A stretch of 64,000 nt of DNA from Emcibacter sp. SYSU 3D8 (GTDB lineage: Bacteria > Pseudomonadota > Alphaproteobacteria > SMXS01), in assembly GCF_039655875.1 (NCBI RefSeq), contig NZ_JBBYXK010000001.1:992001-1056000 (forward strand), read 5' to 3'. The position numbers and the translations under genes were made by a program. Under the pieces are notes generated by a model. It searched no databases, was not told the origin of the DNA, and saw only the letters and a list, made by a program, of their open reading frames with translations. Positions 37,226 through 45,708 of this stretch are shown one piece after another. Numbering within the stretch: the stretch's first letter is position 1; each line of letters begins with the position of its first letter.

Positions 37226-37969
37226 GTGGCTGCTGGTCATAATCCGCTCGAACAGTTCCAGATCAAGACACTCGTGCCCCTGGAAGCAGGTGGCTACGAT
37301 ATCTCCTTTACCAATTCGTCCGCGTTCATGGTTTCGACCATCGCGGTGATCACGCTGTTCATGCTGATCGGCGCCCGCAAGAAGGCCATGGTGCCCGGCC
37401 GCTGGCAGTCCATGGTCGAGATGAGCTACGAAGCCATCGCGGGCATGATCCGCGATACCGTCGGCTCCGGCGGGAAGAAGTACTTCCCGTTCGTGTTCAG
37501 CCTGTTCATGTTCGTGCTCGTGGCCAACCTGACCGGCATGATCCCCTATACCTTTACCGTGACGAGCCATATCGCCGTCACCTTCGCCCTGGCCGCCGTG
37601 GTCTTCATCGGCGTCACGCTGATCGGCTTCGCCAAGCACGGCCTGGGCTACCTGAAACTGTTCGCGCCGTCGGGCGTGCCGCTTCCGGTCCTGTTTCTGC
37701 TGGTGCCGATCGAGATCATCTCGTATCTGATGCGCCCGATCAGCCTCTCGGTCCGACTGTTCGCCAACATGATGGCCGGTCACGTGATGCTGAAGGTGTT
37801 CGCCGGCTTCGTGATCTCGCTGGGCGCCATTCTGGTCCCGCTGGGCATCTTCCCGCTGGCATTCATGGTCGCGCTGACCGGCCTTGAAGTTCTGGTCGCC
37901 GTCCTGCAGGCCTACATCTTCTCGATCCTCACCTGCATCTATCTCAACGATGCAATCCATCTGCACTAA
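37226..37969 (+). CDS. atpB: ATP synthase F0 subunit a
   Basis: The stator a subunit that forms the proton half-channels. Six hydrophobic segments are visible, and the essential arginine is in S-L-S-V-R-L-F-A-N near residue 175, with the C-terminal E-V-L-V-A-V-L-Q-A-Y-I-F proton-path helix. Length, 247 residues, is typical. The start is GTG at 37226. The order atpI-atpB-atpE-atpF'-atpF without F1 genes is the common alphaproteobacterial arrangement, with F1 elsewhere. Confidence 0.95.
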   Translation: MAAGHNPLEQFQIKTLVPLEAGGYDISFTNSSAFMVSTIAVITLFMLIGARKKAMVPGRWQSMVEMSYEAIAGMIRDTVGSGGKKYFPFVFSLFMFVLVANLTGMIPYTFTVTSHIAVTFALAAVVFIGVTLIGFAKHGLGYLKLFAPSGVPLPVLFLLVPIEIISYLMRPISLSVRLFANMMAGHVMLKVFAGFVISLGAILVPLGIFPLAFMVALTGLEVLVAVLQAYIFSILTCIYLNDAIHLH

Positions 37970-38006
37970 ACAAGAAAACAACAACACACAGCTAAGGAAC
38001 TGATCC

Positions 38007-38231
38007 ATGGAAGCTGAAGCCGCAAAGCTCATTGGTGCCGGTATCGCCGCCACCGCCCTCATTGGCGCCGGTATCGGCGTGGGTATCGTATTCGGCAGCT
38101 ATCTGCAGGGTGCACTGCGCAACCCCGCCGCCGCCTCGACCCAGACCACCAACATGTTCCTGGGCTTCGCGCTCTGCGAGGCGACTGGCCTGTTCGGTCT
38201 GCTTGTCTCCATGATGATCCTGTTCGGCTAA
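38007..38231 (+). CDS. atpE: ATP synthase F0 subunit c
   Basis: The proteolipid of the rotor ring, 74 residues and two helices joined by a polar loop with R-N-P-A-A (about 39-43). The ion-carrying carboxylate is in the second helix at A-L-C-E-A-T-G-L-F, a glutamate in a sequence without the Na+-type Q/ES-T set, so it is a proton-type c subunit. The start is ATG at 38007, with TAAGGA upstream. Confidence 0.96.
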   Translation: MEAEAAKLIGAGIAATALIGAGIGVGIVFGSYLQGALRNPAAASTQTTNMFLGFALCEATGLFGLLVSMMILFG

Positions 38232-38248
38232 AGCGAACCGGATCGGGG

Positions 38249-38842
38249 ATGCCCCGTATGCGCCAGTTCTCAACAGTGGCTCTGGTCCTGACCGGATCCT
38301 TCGCCGCCGCGGCCGGACAGGCCGCGCATGCCGCGGAGGGCGGACTGCCCCAGCTCGACCTGACGCGGTTTCCGCCGCAATTGTTCTGGCTGGCTGTCAG
38401 CTTTCTGCTGCTCTACCTGCTCATGTCGAAACTCGCGCTGCCGCGCGTGGGCAACATTCTCCGCACCCGTGAGGAGAAGATCGCCGGCGACCTGAACCGG
38501 GCCGAACAGCTGAACCGCGAAGCCGATGCGGCGCTGAAGGGTTACGAGCAGGCACTGGCGGAAGCCCGTGCCAAGGCGACCGAGATCGCCACGCAGACCC
38601 GCGCCACCATTCAGGCCGAAGCCGACGCCCGTCAGGCGGAAGCCGAAGCCCGTTTGTCGGCACAGGCCGCCAAAGCCGAAGCCAGCATCCGCGCCACCCG
38701 CGACCAGGCCCTGGGCCAGGTCCGGGAAATCGCCACCGATACGGCGGTCGCCGTGGTCAGCCGTCTGCTGGGCACCCAGCCGGACAGCGCCAGCGTCGAC
38801 CAGGCGGTGAGCGAGGAACTGTCGCGCCGGGGAGTGAAGTAG
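38249..38842 (+). CDS. atpF': ATP synthase F0 subunit b'
   Basis: The b' stalk subunit. One N-terminal hydrophobic helix (about residues 52-70 after a signal-like start, in L-F-W-L-A-V-S-F-L-L-L-Y) is followed by a long charged coiled coil with many A-E-A-x-A. The 197-residue length and its place between c and b are characteristic of alphaproteobacterial b'. Alternative start three codons downstream (38258) cannot be excluded. The b gene begins one base after its stop. Confidence 0.9.
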   Translation: MPRMRQFSTVALVLTGSFAAAAGQAAHAAEGGLPQLDLTRFPPQLFWLAVSFLLLYLLMSKLALPRVGNILRTREEKIAGDLNRAEQLNREADAALKGYEQALAEARAKATEIATQTRATIQAEADARQAEAEARLSAQAAKAEASIRATRDQALGQVREIATDTAVAVVSRLLGTQPDSASVDQAVSEELSRRGVK

Positions 38843-38843
38843 C

Positions 38844-39392
38844 ATGGAGTATGAAGACGGCACCATGACCGAGGTTGGCCGCGAGGCCGCCGCGCACGCC
38901 GAGCCCTTCTACCAGTCGCCGGAGTTCTGGGTCGCCATTGCGTTCCTGGCCTTCGTTGCCTTGCTGCTCTACGTGAAGGTGCCGAAGCTGATCGCCTCGA
39001 CGCTCGACAAGCGTTCGGCGGCCATTGCCACGCAGATCGACGAAGCCCGCCGGCTGCGTGAGGAGTCGGAAGCCCTGCTCGCCCAGTACCAGCGCAAGGA
39101 GCGCGAGGCGCACGACGAGGCAAACCAGATCGTCGCCCACGCCGAGACCGAGGCCAAGCGCGTTGCCGCCGACGCCCAGAAGGCGCTGGAGGCCAACATC
39201 GCCCGCCGCGAGCAACTGGCGGTGGAGAAGATCGCCCAGGCCGAGGCCACCGCGGTGAAGGAAGTCCGCACGGTCGCCGTAGAGGTTGCAACGGAAGCCG
39301 CCCGCAAGGTGATCGCCGCCAGCATCGATCCCGGCAAGGCGAACGCCCTGGTAGAAGATGCCATCCGCGAGTTGCCCAAGCATCTGCACTGA
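38844..39392 (+). CDS. atpF: ATP synthase F0 subunit b
   Basis: The second peripheral-stalk subunit, 182 residues, with one hydrophobic segment (about residues 31-50, F-W-V-A-I-A-F-L-A-F-V-A) and a long alanine- and charge-rich coiled coil. It is the last gene of the F0 operon and is followed at 39416 by a clear intrinsic terminator. Its start, ATG at 38844, lies directly after the b' stop. Confidence 0.92.
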   Translation: MEYEDGTMTEVGREAAAHAEPFYQSPEFWVAIAFLAFVALLLYVKVPKLIASTLDKRSAAIATQIDEARRLREESEALLAQYQRKEREAHDEANQIVAHAETEAKRVAADAQKALEANIARREQLAVEKIAQAEATAVKEVRTVAVEVATEAARKVIAASIDPGKANALVEDAIRELPKHLH

Positions 39393-39415
39393 GCCGCATC
39401 AGCCACTCGATACTG

Positions 39416-39444
39416 AAAACCCCGCCCGTCCGGCGGGGTTTTTT
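39416..39444 (+). terminator. Intrinsic terminator of the atp operon
   Basis: The stem CCCCGCC at 39420-39426 pairs perfectly with GGCGGGG at 39432-39438 around a five-base loop, and six T residues follow at 39439-39444. AAAAC precedes the stem. It lies 24 bases after the atpF stop and is the clearest terminator in the window. Confidence 0.92.
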
Positions 39445-39464
39445 GTATCCGGGAATAGGCCGCC

Positions 39465-40088
39465 TCAGTTCCGGAGACTGGCCAATGCCTCGCCGATGCG
39501 CGTGCCGGCGTGAGGGCGCTGGTACATGCGCTCCATGTAGTGCACCAGTCCGGGGAACTCTCCCAGCAGCCCGGCTTCGTTGGCCCAGTCCAGTGTATAG
39601 GCCAGCGCGAAGTCAGCGACCGTCGCCCGGTCGCCGACAACGAACTCCCGGCCGATCATGTGCTCGTCAAGCACCTGCGCCATGGGCTTGAAGTCCTCGG
39701 CAGCGCGCGTCACGTCGCTGGGCTGGCGCTTGTCCTTGCGATAGAGACTGGTGTTGCGCGAGATGCGCCAGAGCGGCTGCTCAAGCTCGGTAGCCGTGAA
39801 CATGATCCATTTGTGGAACTCGGCCCGCGCCCTGATATCGGCCGGAATGAGCTCCTTTTCAGGATACTTCTCGGCCAGATAGGTGATGATCGCCATGGAT
39901 TCGGTCAGCACCAGATCGCCGTCGACGAGCGCGGGCAGTTTCCCCGCCCGATTGATCTTCAGGTACGCCGGGGCGCGATGCTCGCCCTTCATCATGTTGA
40001 CGACGACAGCCTCGAAGGGCACGCCAAGTTCCTGCAAGGTCCAGCGGACACGGATCGAGCGTGTCGGCGCAAATTCGTAGAGCTTCAT
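39465..40088 (-). CDS. Glutathione S-transferase family protein
   Basis: A 207-residue two-domain GST. The N-terminal thioredoxin-like domain has L-Y-E-F-A-P-T-R-S near residue 3 and G-K-L-P-A-L-V-D and L-T-E-S-M-A-I-I (binding of the glutathione gamma-glutamyl part), and the helical C-terminal domain follows. I start at ATG 40088, which has GGGGAC nine bases upstream; the longer frame to 40235 crosses the HxlR gene. It lies downstream of the HxlR regulator on the same strand, likely a detoxification pair. Confidence 0.88.
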   Translation of the reverse strand: MKLYEFAPTRSIRVRWTLQELGVPFEAVVVNMMKGEHRAPAYLKINRAGKLPALVDGDLVLTESMAIITYLAEKYPEKELIPADIRARAEFHKWIMFTATELEQPLWRISRNTSLYRKDKRQPSDVTRAAEDFKPMAQVLDEHMIGREFVVGDRATVADFALAYTLDWANEAGLLGEFPGLVHYMERMYQRPHAGTRIGEALASLRN

Positions 40089-40170
40089 GATATGTCCCCA
40101 GTTTGAGGGTCGAACGCGCAAAGTCGCGCCGATAATCAGAACCTTATTCAAAACCAGTTGTTTTTTGCAA

Positions 40171-40704
40171 TCAGTTTTTATTGCTGGCAATCTGTGTATC
40201 GGGCGTGCGGCCGAGACTGGCAACGGCCCCTTCATAGGCGGCCAGCAGCTGAGCCGAGACCGACGGGGTGCCCGGAGGCCGCGGAATCCCGAGATGGACC
40301 TCGCGCAGCTCGTCCATCAACGCCCTGATCAGCGGCCATCCCCCCTCTTCCAGCAGGCGGGACCGCAGGGCCATGTCCTCGGACACCGGCATATGCCGCC
40401 GCCCCCACATGCCCATCTGGCACAGGACCGGCAGCAGCTGGATTCCAGCTTCGGTCAGGCTGTAGACGGCCTTCTGCTTGTGGCTGGGATCGTCTGCCCT
40501 GGTGATGATGCCCTGCTCGGCCAGCCTTCGCAGGCGGTCGGCCAGGATATTGGAGGCGATGCCCTCGTCCGATTTGGTCAGCAATTCGCGGAAATGCCGC
40601 CTGCCGCCGAAGATCATGTCGCGGAGCACCAGCATGCTCCATTTGTCGCCGATGACCTCGACGGTCAGGTTGATGGGACATGCAGAGCGATGTTCATTGG
40701 CCAT
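40171..40704 (-). CDS. HxlR family winged-helix transcriptional regulator
   Basis: A 177-residue regulator with the HxlR/MarR-like winged helix in the first 110 residues, starting with C-P-I-N-L-T and containing I-G-D-K-W-S-M-L-V-L-R-D and S-N-I-L-A-D-R-L-R-R-L. The cysteine near residue 9 in S-A-C-P-I-N is the redox-sensing position of several family members. The C-terminal 60 residues are an extra domain without a known match. A candidate palindrome lies 29 bases upstream. GST downstream is the likely target. Confidence 0.87.
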   Translation of the reverse strand: MANEHRSACPINLTVEVIGDKWSMLVLRDMIFGGRRHFRELLTKSDEGIASNILADRLRRLAEQGIITRADDPSHKQKAVYSLTEAGIQLLPVLCQMGMWGRRHMPVSEDMALRSRLLEEGGWPLIRALMDELREVHLGIPRPPGTPSVSAQLLAAYEGAVASLGRTPDTQIASNKN

Positions 40705-40732
40705 GCCCGCATTATCGCCGCGGCCCTTCCGG

Positions 40733-40745
40733 TTGCAACATGCAA
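40733..40745. promoter_or_regulatory. Dyad TTGCA-ACA-TGCAA upstream of the HxlR gene
   Basis: A perfect 5+5 dyad around a 3-base centre, 29 bases upstream of the HxlR start. Another related dyad, ATTGC-TG-GCAAT, occurs at 40180-40191 in the HxlR 3' end near the GST promoter region. These could be HxlR operators; the second lies in coding sequence and is weaker. Confidence 0.4.
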
Positions 40746-40810
40746 GCACAGCGGCGGCTTGACTTGACGGCGTCCGGGCCGGAACTTCAGCAAAACTCGA
40801 GGGACTCCCC

Positions 40811-41176
40811 ATGAATACGTTGCGAATCGTCACCGCCATTGCCGCCCTTTTGCTCGCTGCGGGCGAAATTGCGCGCTGGTGGGGCGACGCCCGCTTCCTG
40901 CCGCTGGCATTCGACGAGTTGCTGATCGCCGCCGCCCTGCTTGCGGCATCGGCCATTGCCGGGCGCGCGGGGCCGATGCCGCTGGGTGTGGCATGGGGTG
41001 CATTCTGCGGCTTTACGGCGTCGCTGCTGGTGCCGACGCTCGATCACCTGATGTCGGGTCCGCCCAAGGCGAGTGCCGGATTCTATGCGGTGGTGCTGGC
41101 GGTGATGCTGGCTGCCGGCCTTGCCGCGCTCGGCTGGGCAGTGGCGCTCAATCGGGCACGCTCGCGCGTACGGTGA
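40811..41176 (+). CDS. Small four-helix membrane protein
   Basis: A 121-residue protein with four hydrophobic segments (about residues 5-20, 31-50, 57-78 and 90-112) and a basic tail R-A-R-S-R-V-R. The ATG at 40811 is preceded by GAGGGACTCCCC. It is divergent from the HxlR gene and overlaps the 3' end of the convergent YdjM-like gene by 29 bases. No family is recognised beyond a generic small membrane protein. Confidence 0.6.
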   Translation: MNTLRIVTAIAALLLAAGEIARWWGDARFLPLAFDELLIAAALLAASAIAGRAGPMPLGVAWGAFCGFTASLLVPTLDHLMSGPPKASAGFYAVVLAVMLAAGLAALGWAVALNRARSRVR

Positions 41177-42098
41177 AGCGCCCACTCGGCAGGCTGTTGT
41201 AGCGCGCGTCGCCGATGGTAACCTCTGTCTGGCCGGGCCGGCGCACGATCTCGGCGAAGGGCAGGCGCGACCAATAGAGGAAATCGGCGACACGCTTCTC
41301 CTGCCGGGCTGCGCGGATGATCGCCGGATGCTTCATGTTGGTGGGCACCAGGTCCGGCTCGAGCGTCAGATGCGGCGCCGGATTCCAGCGCAACTCCCCA
41401 AATCCGTAGGCGTCTCCTGTTCCGAAGACGATGCTGCGCCGGAACGGGTCGACCGGTACAGGGCTGGCCAGCACGACCGTCGGCGTCCCCATGCCGCGCG
41501 CCGCCACGTCGCGGGCGACGAAGCGTTCGGCCGCCACGCTGGCGGTGCCCATGGCGACGGAATAGGCGGCGACGAACATCAGCGCGGCAATGGCCGGGCG
41601 GCCCGCGGCCGCCGACCCGCGCCGGCCCCTGCGGCGGGCGAACCAGACGCCCAGCGCCAGCGAAGCCCATACGAACAGGTCGATGATGAACAGCGCGTCG
41701 CCATAGAACCAGCGGTCCGAGAACGGCATCAGGCAGCGGATACCGTAGGTATTGAGGAAATCGAGCAACGGGTGCGACAGGATGCCCACATAGGCAAGGG
41801 CCAGCAGCCAGCCGGACCGGACCGGCAACCGGTCCTCCGGCCGCCGCCCTCGCCGCGCCTGCCAGCGGTCGAACCGCACCATGATTGCAACGAGCACGGG
41901 CGGCAGCAGAACAAGCGCGATGGGTCCGTGGGTCCAGCCGCGCCGCCAGGCCAGATTTTCACCGAAGAACAGGCCGATGACGTCGAGATCCGGCAAATTG
42001 GCCGCGATCATCAGCGTGGCCATCCCCAGCCCGGTCTTCTTCTTCAGGCCCGCCTCGCCCAGGGCGGCGCCGGCCAGCGTATGCGCCAGATTGTCCAT
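41148..42098 (-). CDS. YdjM/DUF457 family membrane-bound metal-dependent hydrolase
   Basis: A 316-residue protein of the YdjM family (PF04307). Conserved metal-ligand residues sit in D-N-L-A-H-T-L-A-G at the N-terminus, A-A-N-L-P-D-L-D near residue 38, G-W-T-H-G-P, and L-S-H-P-L-L-D-F-L-N. Multiple hydrophobic segments and a periplasmic C-terminal half follow. In E. coli the relatives are SOS-induced, but no SOS box is seen here. It is followed on the same strand by the ABC-2 efflux genes but separated by 27 bases, so it may be the last gene of that operon. Confidence 0.85.
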   Translation of the reverse strand: MDNLAHTLAGAALGEAGLKKKTGLGMATLMIAANLPDLDVIGLFFGENLAWRRGWTHGPIALVLLPPVLVAIMVRFDRWQARRGRRPEDRLPVRSGWLLALAYVGILSHPLLDFLNTYGIRCLMPFSDRWFYGDALFIIDLFVWASLALGVWFARRRGRRGSAAAGRPAIAALMFVAAYSVAMGTASVAAERFVARDVAARGMGTPTVVLASPVPVDPFRRSIVFGTGDAYGFGELRWNPAPHLTLEPDLVPTNMKHPAIIRAARQEKRVADFLYWSRLPFAEIVRRPGQTEVTIGDARYNSLPSGRFTVRASVPD

Positions 42099-42125
42099 GC
42101 GCCTATTGGCGGAAAGAATCCGCCG

Positions 42126-43253
42126 CTAGTCCAGTGTCTTGCGGTAGCGCAGCAGGGCGATGGTCGAGACGATCGCGAAAATCAGCAGGATCGGCCACAG
42201 ATTGGGCAGGATGTCCCACAGGTCGCTGCCCTTCAGCAGGGTGCCGCGGACAATGCGCAGGAAATGGGTCAGCGGCAACACCGCCCCCAGCCACTGGGCC
42301 CATTGCGGCATGCCGAGGAACGGAAACATGAAGCCCGACAGCAGGATGGACGGCAGGAAGAAGAAGAACGTCATCTGCATGGCCTGCATCTGGCTGCGGG
42401 CGATGGTCGAGAAGGTGTAGCCCAGCGCCAGGTTGGTGGCGATGAAGGCGGTCAGGCCGACGAACAGCGCCGCGAACGAGCCCATCATCGGCACATTGAA
42501 CACGAAATAGGCCGCCAGCAGAATGATCGACACCTGGACGAATCCGATGCCGATATAGGGGGCAATCTTGCCGATCATCACCTCGACGGGCTTCACCGGC
42601 ATGGCCAGCAGGTTCTCCATGGTGCCGCGCTCGGCCTCGCGGGTCAGCGAGATCGCCGTCATCAGCGTCATGGTCATGGTGAGAATCACGCCCAGCAGCC
42701 CGGGCACGATGTTGTAGCGGGTGATGCCTTCCGGATTGTAGAGCCGGTGGACGACCACATCGACGGCGGGCCGGCCGCGTTTCTCCACCGCCAGGGGTCC
42801 GACCAGATCGTCGCGCAGGGCGTCGTCCACGATGCGGTTGAACGCGCTTACGGCATTGCTGGCGGCCGACGGATCGGTCGCATCGGCCTCGATCAGGACC
42901 TGCGGCCGCTGGCCGCGCACCAGGTCGCGGCTGAAGTCGGTTGGAAAAGTCACCACGAATGACAACTCGCCCCGTTGAAGGCCCTTTTCAGCCTCGGCCT
43001 CGGTGTAGGTGTCTTCCTTGAAGCGGAAGTAGTCCGAATTGTGCATGCCCGCCAGGATGTCGCGGGTATAGGCGCTGGGATTGGGCGCGATGATCGCCGT
43101 CGGCAATTGCTTCGGGTCGGTGTTGATGGCGAAGCCGAACAGGATGAGCTGCATGATCGGGATACCGACCATCATACCGAAGGTCAGCCGGTCGCGGCGG
43201 AGCTGGATGAACTCCTTGATCAGGATGGCCTTGATGCGGTTGCCCATACTCAC
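42126..43253 (-). CDS. ABC-2 type efflux permease (YbhR/YbhS type)
   Basis: A 375-residue permease with an N-terminal helix, a long periplasmic domain (about residues 45-170) and a cluster of five helices in the second half, containing the ABC-2 motif M-L-L-A-M-P-V-like E-N-L-L-A-M-P-V-K-P-V-E. This is the YbhR-type arrangement that exports drugs or lipids. The permease reading frame is intact, but its neighbours (ATPase and HlyD) are damaged. E. coli has two such permeases (YbhS and YbhR); only one is found here. Confidence 0.85.
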   Translation of the reverse strand: MSMGNRIKAILIKEFIQLRRDRLTFGMMVGIPIMQLILFGFAINTDPKQLPTAIIAPNPSAYTRDILAGMHNSDYFRFKEDTYTEAEAEKGLQRGELSFVVTFPTDFSRDLVRGQRPQVLIEADATDPSAASNAVSAFNRIVDDALRDDLVGPLAVEKRGRPAVDVVVHRLYNPEGITRYNIVPGLLGVILTMTMTLMTAISLTREAERGTMENLLAMPVKPVEVMIGKIAPYIGIGFVQVSIILLAAYFVFNVPMMGSFAALFVGLTAFIATNLALGYTFSTIARSQMQAMQMTFFFFLPSILLSGFMFPFLGMPQWAQWLGAVLPLTHFLRIVRGTLLKGSDLWDILPNLWPILLIFAIVSTIALLRYRKTLD

Positions 43254-43873
43254 GACCGCACCTCGCCGTGCTGGCTCATCAGCCGGATGAACACGTCCTC
43301 GAGGCTGGTCTCGCCAGGCGCGATCGCGATGCCCGGACGGTCGGCGTAGCGGTCAATGGCGGCGCGCAGGGCCACCGCGTCGGCGCCGACCACGTGCAAT
43401 GTGGTGCCGAACTGGGCGACCTGCTCGACACCCGGCTGGCGGCGCAGGTCCTCGGCCAGCGCGCCGTTGGCGACGCCGCGGATCACCCAGGTGGTCAGGC
43501 CCAGCCGCTCCAGGGTCCGGTCCACATAATCCCGCATCGGCGTCAAATTGTAGAGCCGGGCGACGAACTCCAGGTTCTCCCGGATCGACAGATCCTCGTA
43601 GAAGCTGAAACGCTGGGTCATGTAACCGATGTTGCGCTTGATCTGGTCGGCTTCGCGGACGATGTCGAAGCCCAGGCAGCTGCCGGTGCCGCTGTCAGGC
43701 GTCAGCAGCCCGGTCAGCATGCGGATGGTGGTGGTCTTGCCCGAGCCGTTGGGGCCGAGAAAGCCGACGATCTCGCCCTGTTTCACCTCGAGCGAGACCT
43801 GGTCGACGACCGTCTTCTCGCCAAAGCGCTTGGTCAGGCCTGCCGCCTCGATGGCGTTCACCTCACCGTTCAT
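43250..43873 (-). pseudogene. ABC transporter ATPase with large internal deletion
   Basis: The first 130 residues are a normal YbhF-type ATPase: Walker A G-P-N-G-S-G-K-T-T near residues 41-49 and Q-loop G-Y-M-T-Q-R-F-S. Then, at L-G-L-T-T-W, the sequence jumps to the C-terminal tail of the family (A-L-A-E-D-L-R-R and L-E-D-V-F-I-R-L-M). The signature L-S-G-G-Q, Walker B, D-loop and H-loop are missing, roughly 100 residues, yet the frame is open. The protein is about 207 residues instead of about 310. It cannot hydrolyse ATP by the usual mechanism. The start at 43873 overlaps the HlyD stop by 11 bases. Confidence 0.82.
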
Positions 43874-44818
43874 GGTCCAGCACCACATCAACCGGCTGGC
43901 CGGGCTTCAGTGCCGCGGCGTTCGCCTGCGGCACCGCCTCGATCTTGTAGACCAGCTTTTCCCGGTTCTGGACCGAGAAGATCACCGGCGGGGTGAACTC
44001 GGCCTCGCCCGACACGAATGTCACCTTTGCCGTCATGCCCGAGGGGCAGCTGTCGCAGCCGACACCGACAATGGCGCCCCGGCTGATCCGCGCCAGATCG
44101 ACCTCGGGCACATAGAACAGCAGCTTGCGGTTGGCAGGCGGCAGGATGGCCACCACCGGGCGGCCTTCGGTGACCACCTCGCCCTCGCGGAAAAACACAT
44201 CCTGAACCATGCCGGCCTTCGGCGCATAGACCGAACGCTCACGCAGCGCCGTCTCGGCCTCGGCGAGCTGGGCCTGGGCGGCGGCCACGTTGCGGCGCGC
44301 TGCCTCGACGGCGTCCGAGCGGGCCGGCAGCAGCTGGCTGCGGCGCTCCCGCTTCAGCCGCTCCAGGGCGGCAGCGGCCATGTCCCGGTCACCCCTGGCG
44401 TTGTCGAACGCCTTGAGGGACGCGACCTTGCTCGCTGCCAGCTTTTCGATCCGCTCGAACTCGCGCTGGGCCACGGCAATGCGCGCCTCGGCCTCGCGGA
44501 TCTGGGCATCGACCACGGCGATCTCTTCGGGGCGCCGGCCCTTTTGCAGGTCGTCGAGCTGCGCCTGCGCCTGCTGCCGGCGCGCCGCTGCCTGGTCGCG
44601 CCGGGCCATCACCGTGTCGGCTCCAGGATGAACAGCAGCGCGCCCTGCTCCACCGGCGCGCCCGACTCCACCGCGAGCCTGCTCAGCTGGCCCGAACTCT
44701 TGGGGCCGACCAGCAGTGGATCGCCTTCCACATAGCCCTGCCAGGAAGGCGATCCGCCGTCACCGCAGGCGGCCAGCAGGCCGGCCAGGAGAAGGCCAAG
44801 CGATGCGAGCGTCCTCAT
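43863..44818 (-). pseudogene. HlyD/YbhG family efflux periplasmic adaptor, split by a frameshift
   Basis: In relatives this is one protein. Here 44818-44609 encodes a lipoprotein signal (L-L-A-A-C) and the beginning of the adaptor (V-E-G-D-P-L-L-V-G-P) up to F-I-L-E-P-T, where a TGA ends it. From the adjacent ATG near 44612 a different frame supplies the rest (M-A-R-R-D-Q-A-A, the coiled coil with A-Q-A-Q-L-D-D, and the barrel V-V-A-I-L-P-P-A-N-R-K). The split is one base out of register. A TGATG overlap would allow restart, but the restarted part lacks a signal peptide, so an inactivated gene is likelier. It precedes the ATPase. Confidence 0.75.
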
Positions 44819-45477
44819 GCGGGCCTCCCGGCGTCCATGATGGCGATGATGTTGGCGCGTACCGCGGCGCGGATCTGGTCCAGCCGGTCAGGCGTGTAGG
44901 CATCCCATTCCAGCCGGCGCAGGACCGCCGTGCGGGCAACGCGGAAGATCAGCGCCTGGCCGATCACCGAAAAAATCCGCAGCTTCAGCTCCTCCGATTC
45001 GGCCGGCAGACCCAGCAACGGACCGAGAAGTCTGGAGACCGCCATGTAGGACGGCGCCATGACCCGGCTGTAGAGCACATCGAACGCTTCGGTCGGATCG
45101 AATTGCTCGCGCACCATGATGCGCGCCCAGAGCGCGGCCTCTTCGGTGCCGACCATCATGGATATGAAACGGTCGCCAAGCGCCAGCATGGCCTGACGGC
45201 GTTGCTCCGGCGTGGTCGCGGAATCGCTGGCAAGCTGTTCGGCCGCGCGAAGACCGGGACTCATGCGGGCAGTGATCTGGTCAGCGATATGACCCACCAC
45301 CCCCATATACAGGCCTTCCTTGCCGCCAAAGTAATAGGGAATGGCGGCGATATTGACGCCGGCTGCGCCGGCAATCGCCCGGGTCGACGCGCCCTTGAAG
45401 CCGTGCTCGCCGAACACTCTCAGCGCCGCTTCGATGAGCCGCTGCTTCGCATCCGCCTTTTCCCCAGCCGCCAGCAT
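44815..45477 (-). CDS. TetR family regulator (CecR type, DUF1956 domain)
   Basis: A 220-residue TetR repressor. The helix-turn-helix is in A-A-G-V-N-I-A-A-I-P-Y-Y-F-G-G-K-E-G-L-Y near residue 35, and the C-terminal domain resembles DUF1956 as in E. coli CecR, which controls ybhGFSR. The ATG at 45477 follows GAGGAGG eight bases upstream, so the GTG at 45486, which overlaps that ribosome-binding site, is not the start. Its stop overlaps the start of the adaptor, ATGA. A long palindrome lies upstream and is the likely operator. Confidence 0.88.
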   Translation of the reverse strand: MLAAGEKADAKQRLIEAALRVFGEHGFKGASTRAIAGAAGVNIAAIPYYFGGKEGLYMGVVGHIADQITARMSPGLRAAEQLASDSATTPEQRRQAMLALGDRFISMMVGTEEAALWARIMVREQFDPTEAFDVLYSRVMAPSYMAVSRLLGPLLGLPAESEELKLRIFSVIGQALIFRVARTAVLRRLEWDAYTPDRLDQIRAAVRANIIAIMDAGRPA

Positions 45478-45514
45478 GATTCGCACCTCCTCTTGTCCAG
45501 AGGACGCCGACTAT

Positions 45515-45547
45515 ATTCAATCGATTGACTTAGTCAATTGATTGAAT
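45515..45547. promoter_or_regulatory. Probable operator of the CecR-type repressor
   Basis: A 33-base near-perfect palindrome with one mismatch: ATTCAATCGATTGAC, centre TTA, and GTCAATTGATTGAAT. Each half contains TCAATCGATTGA or its variant TCAATTGATTGA, itself nearly palindromic. It sits 38 bases upstream of the repressor start, in the expected place for autoregulation and control of the efflux genes. Confidence 0.7.
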
Positions 45548-45708
45548 CAGCGCGCACGGGGGCTACAGATCGCCGTTGAGCCGGATAGGCGTGCGCTGGT
45601 AATGTCTTACCCGAAGTTTGGAGGAACCGTTGTCCTTCACCTGCGTTGATGGCTCGAATGGGCCGTGTTCCCTGGAACCGGCCCTTCGTCATCAGAGGAG
45701 GTGGAAAC

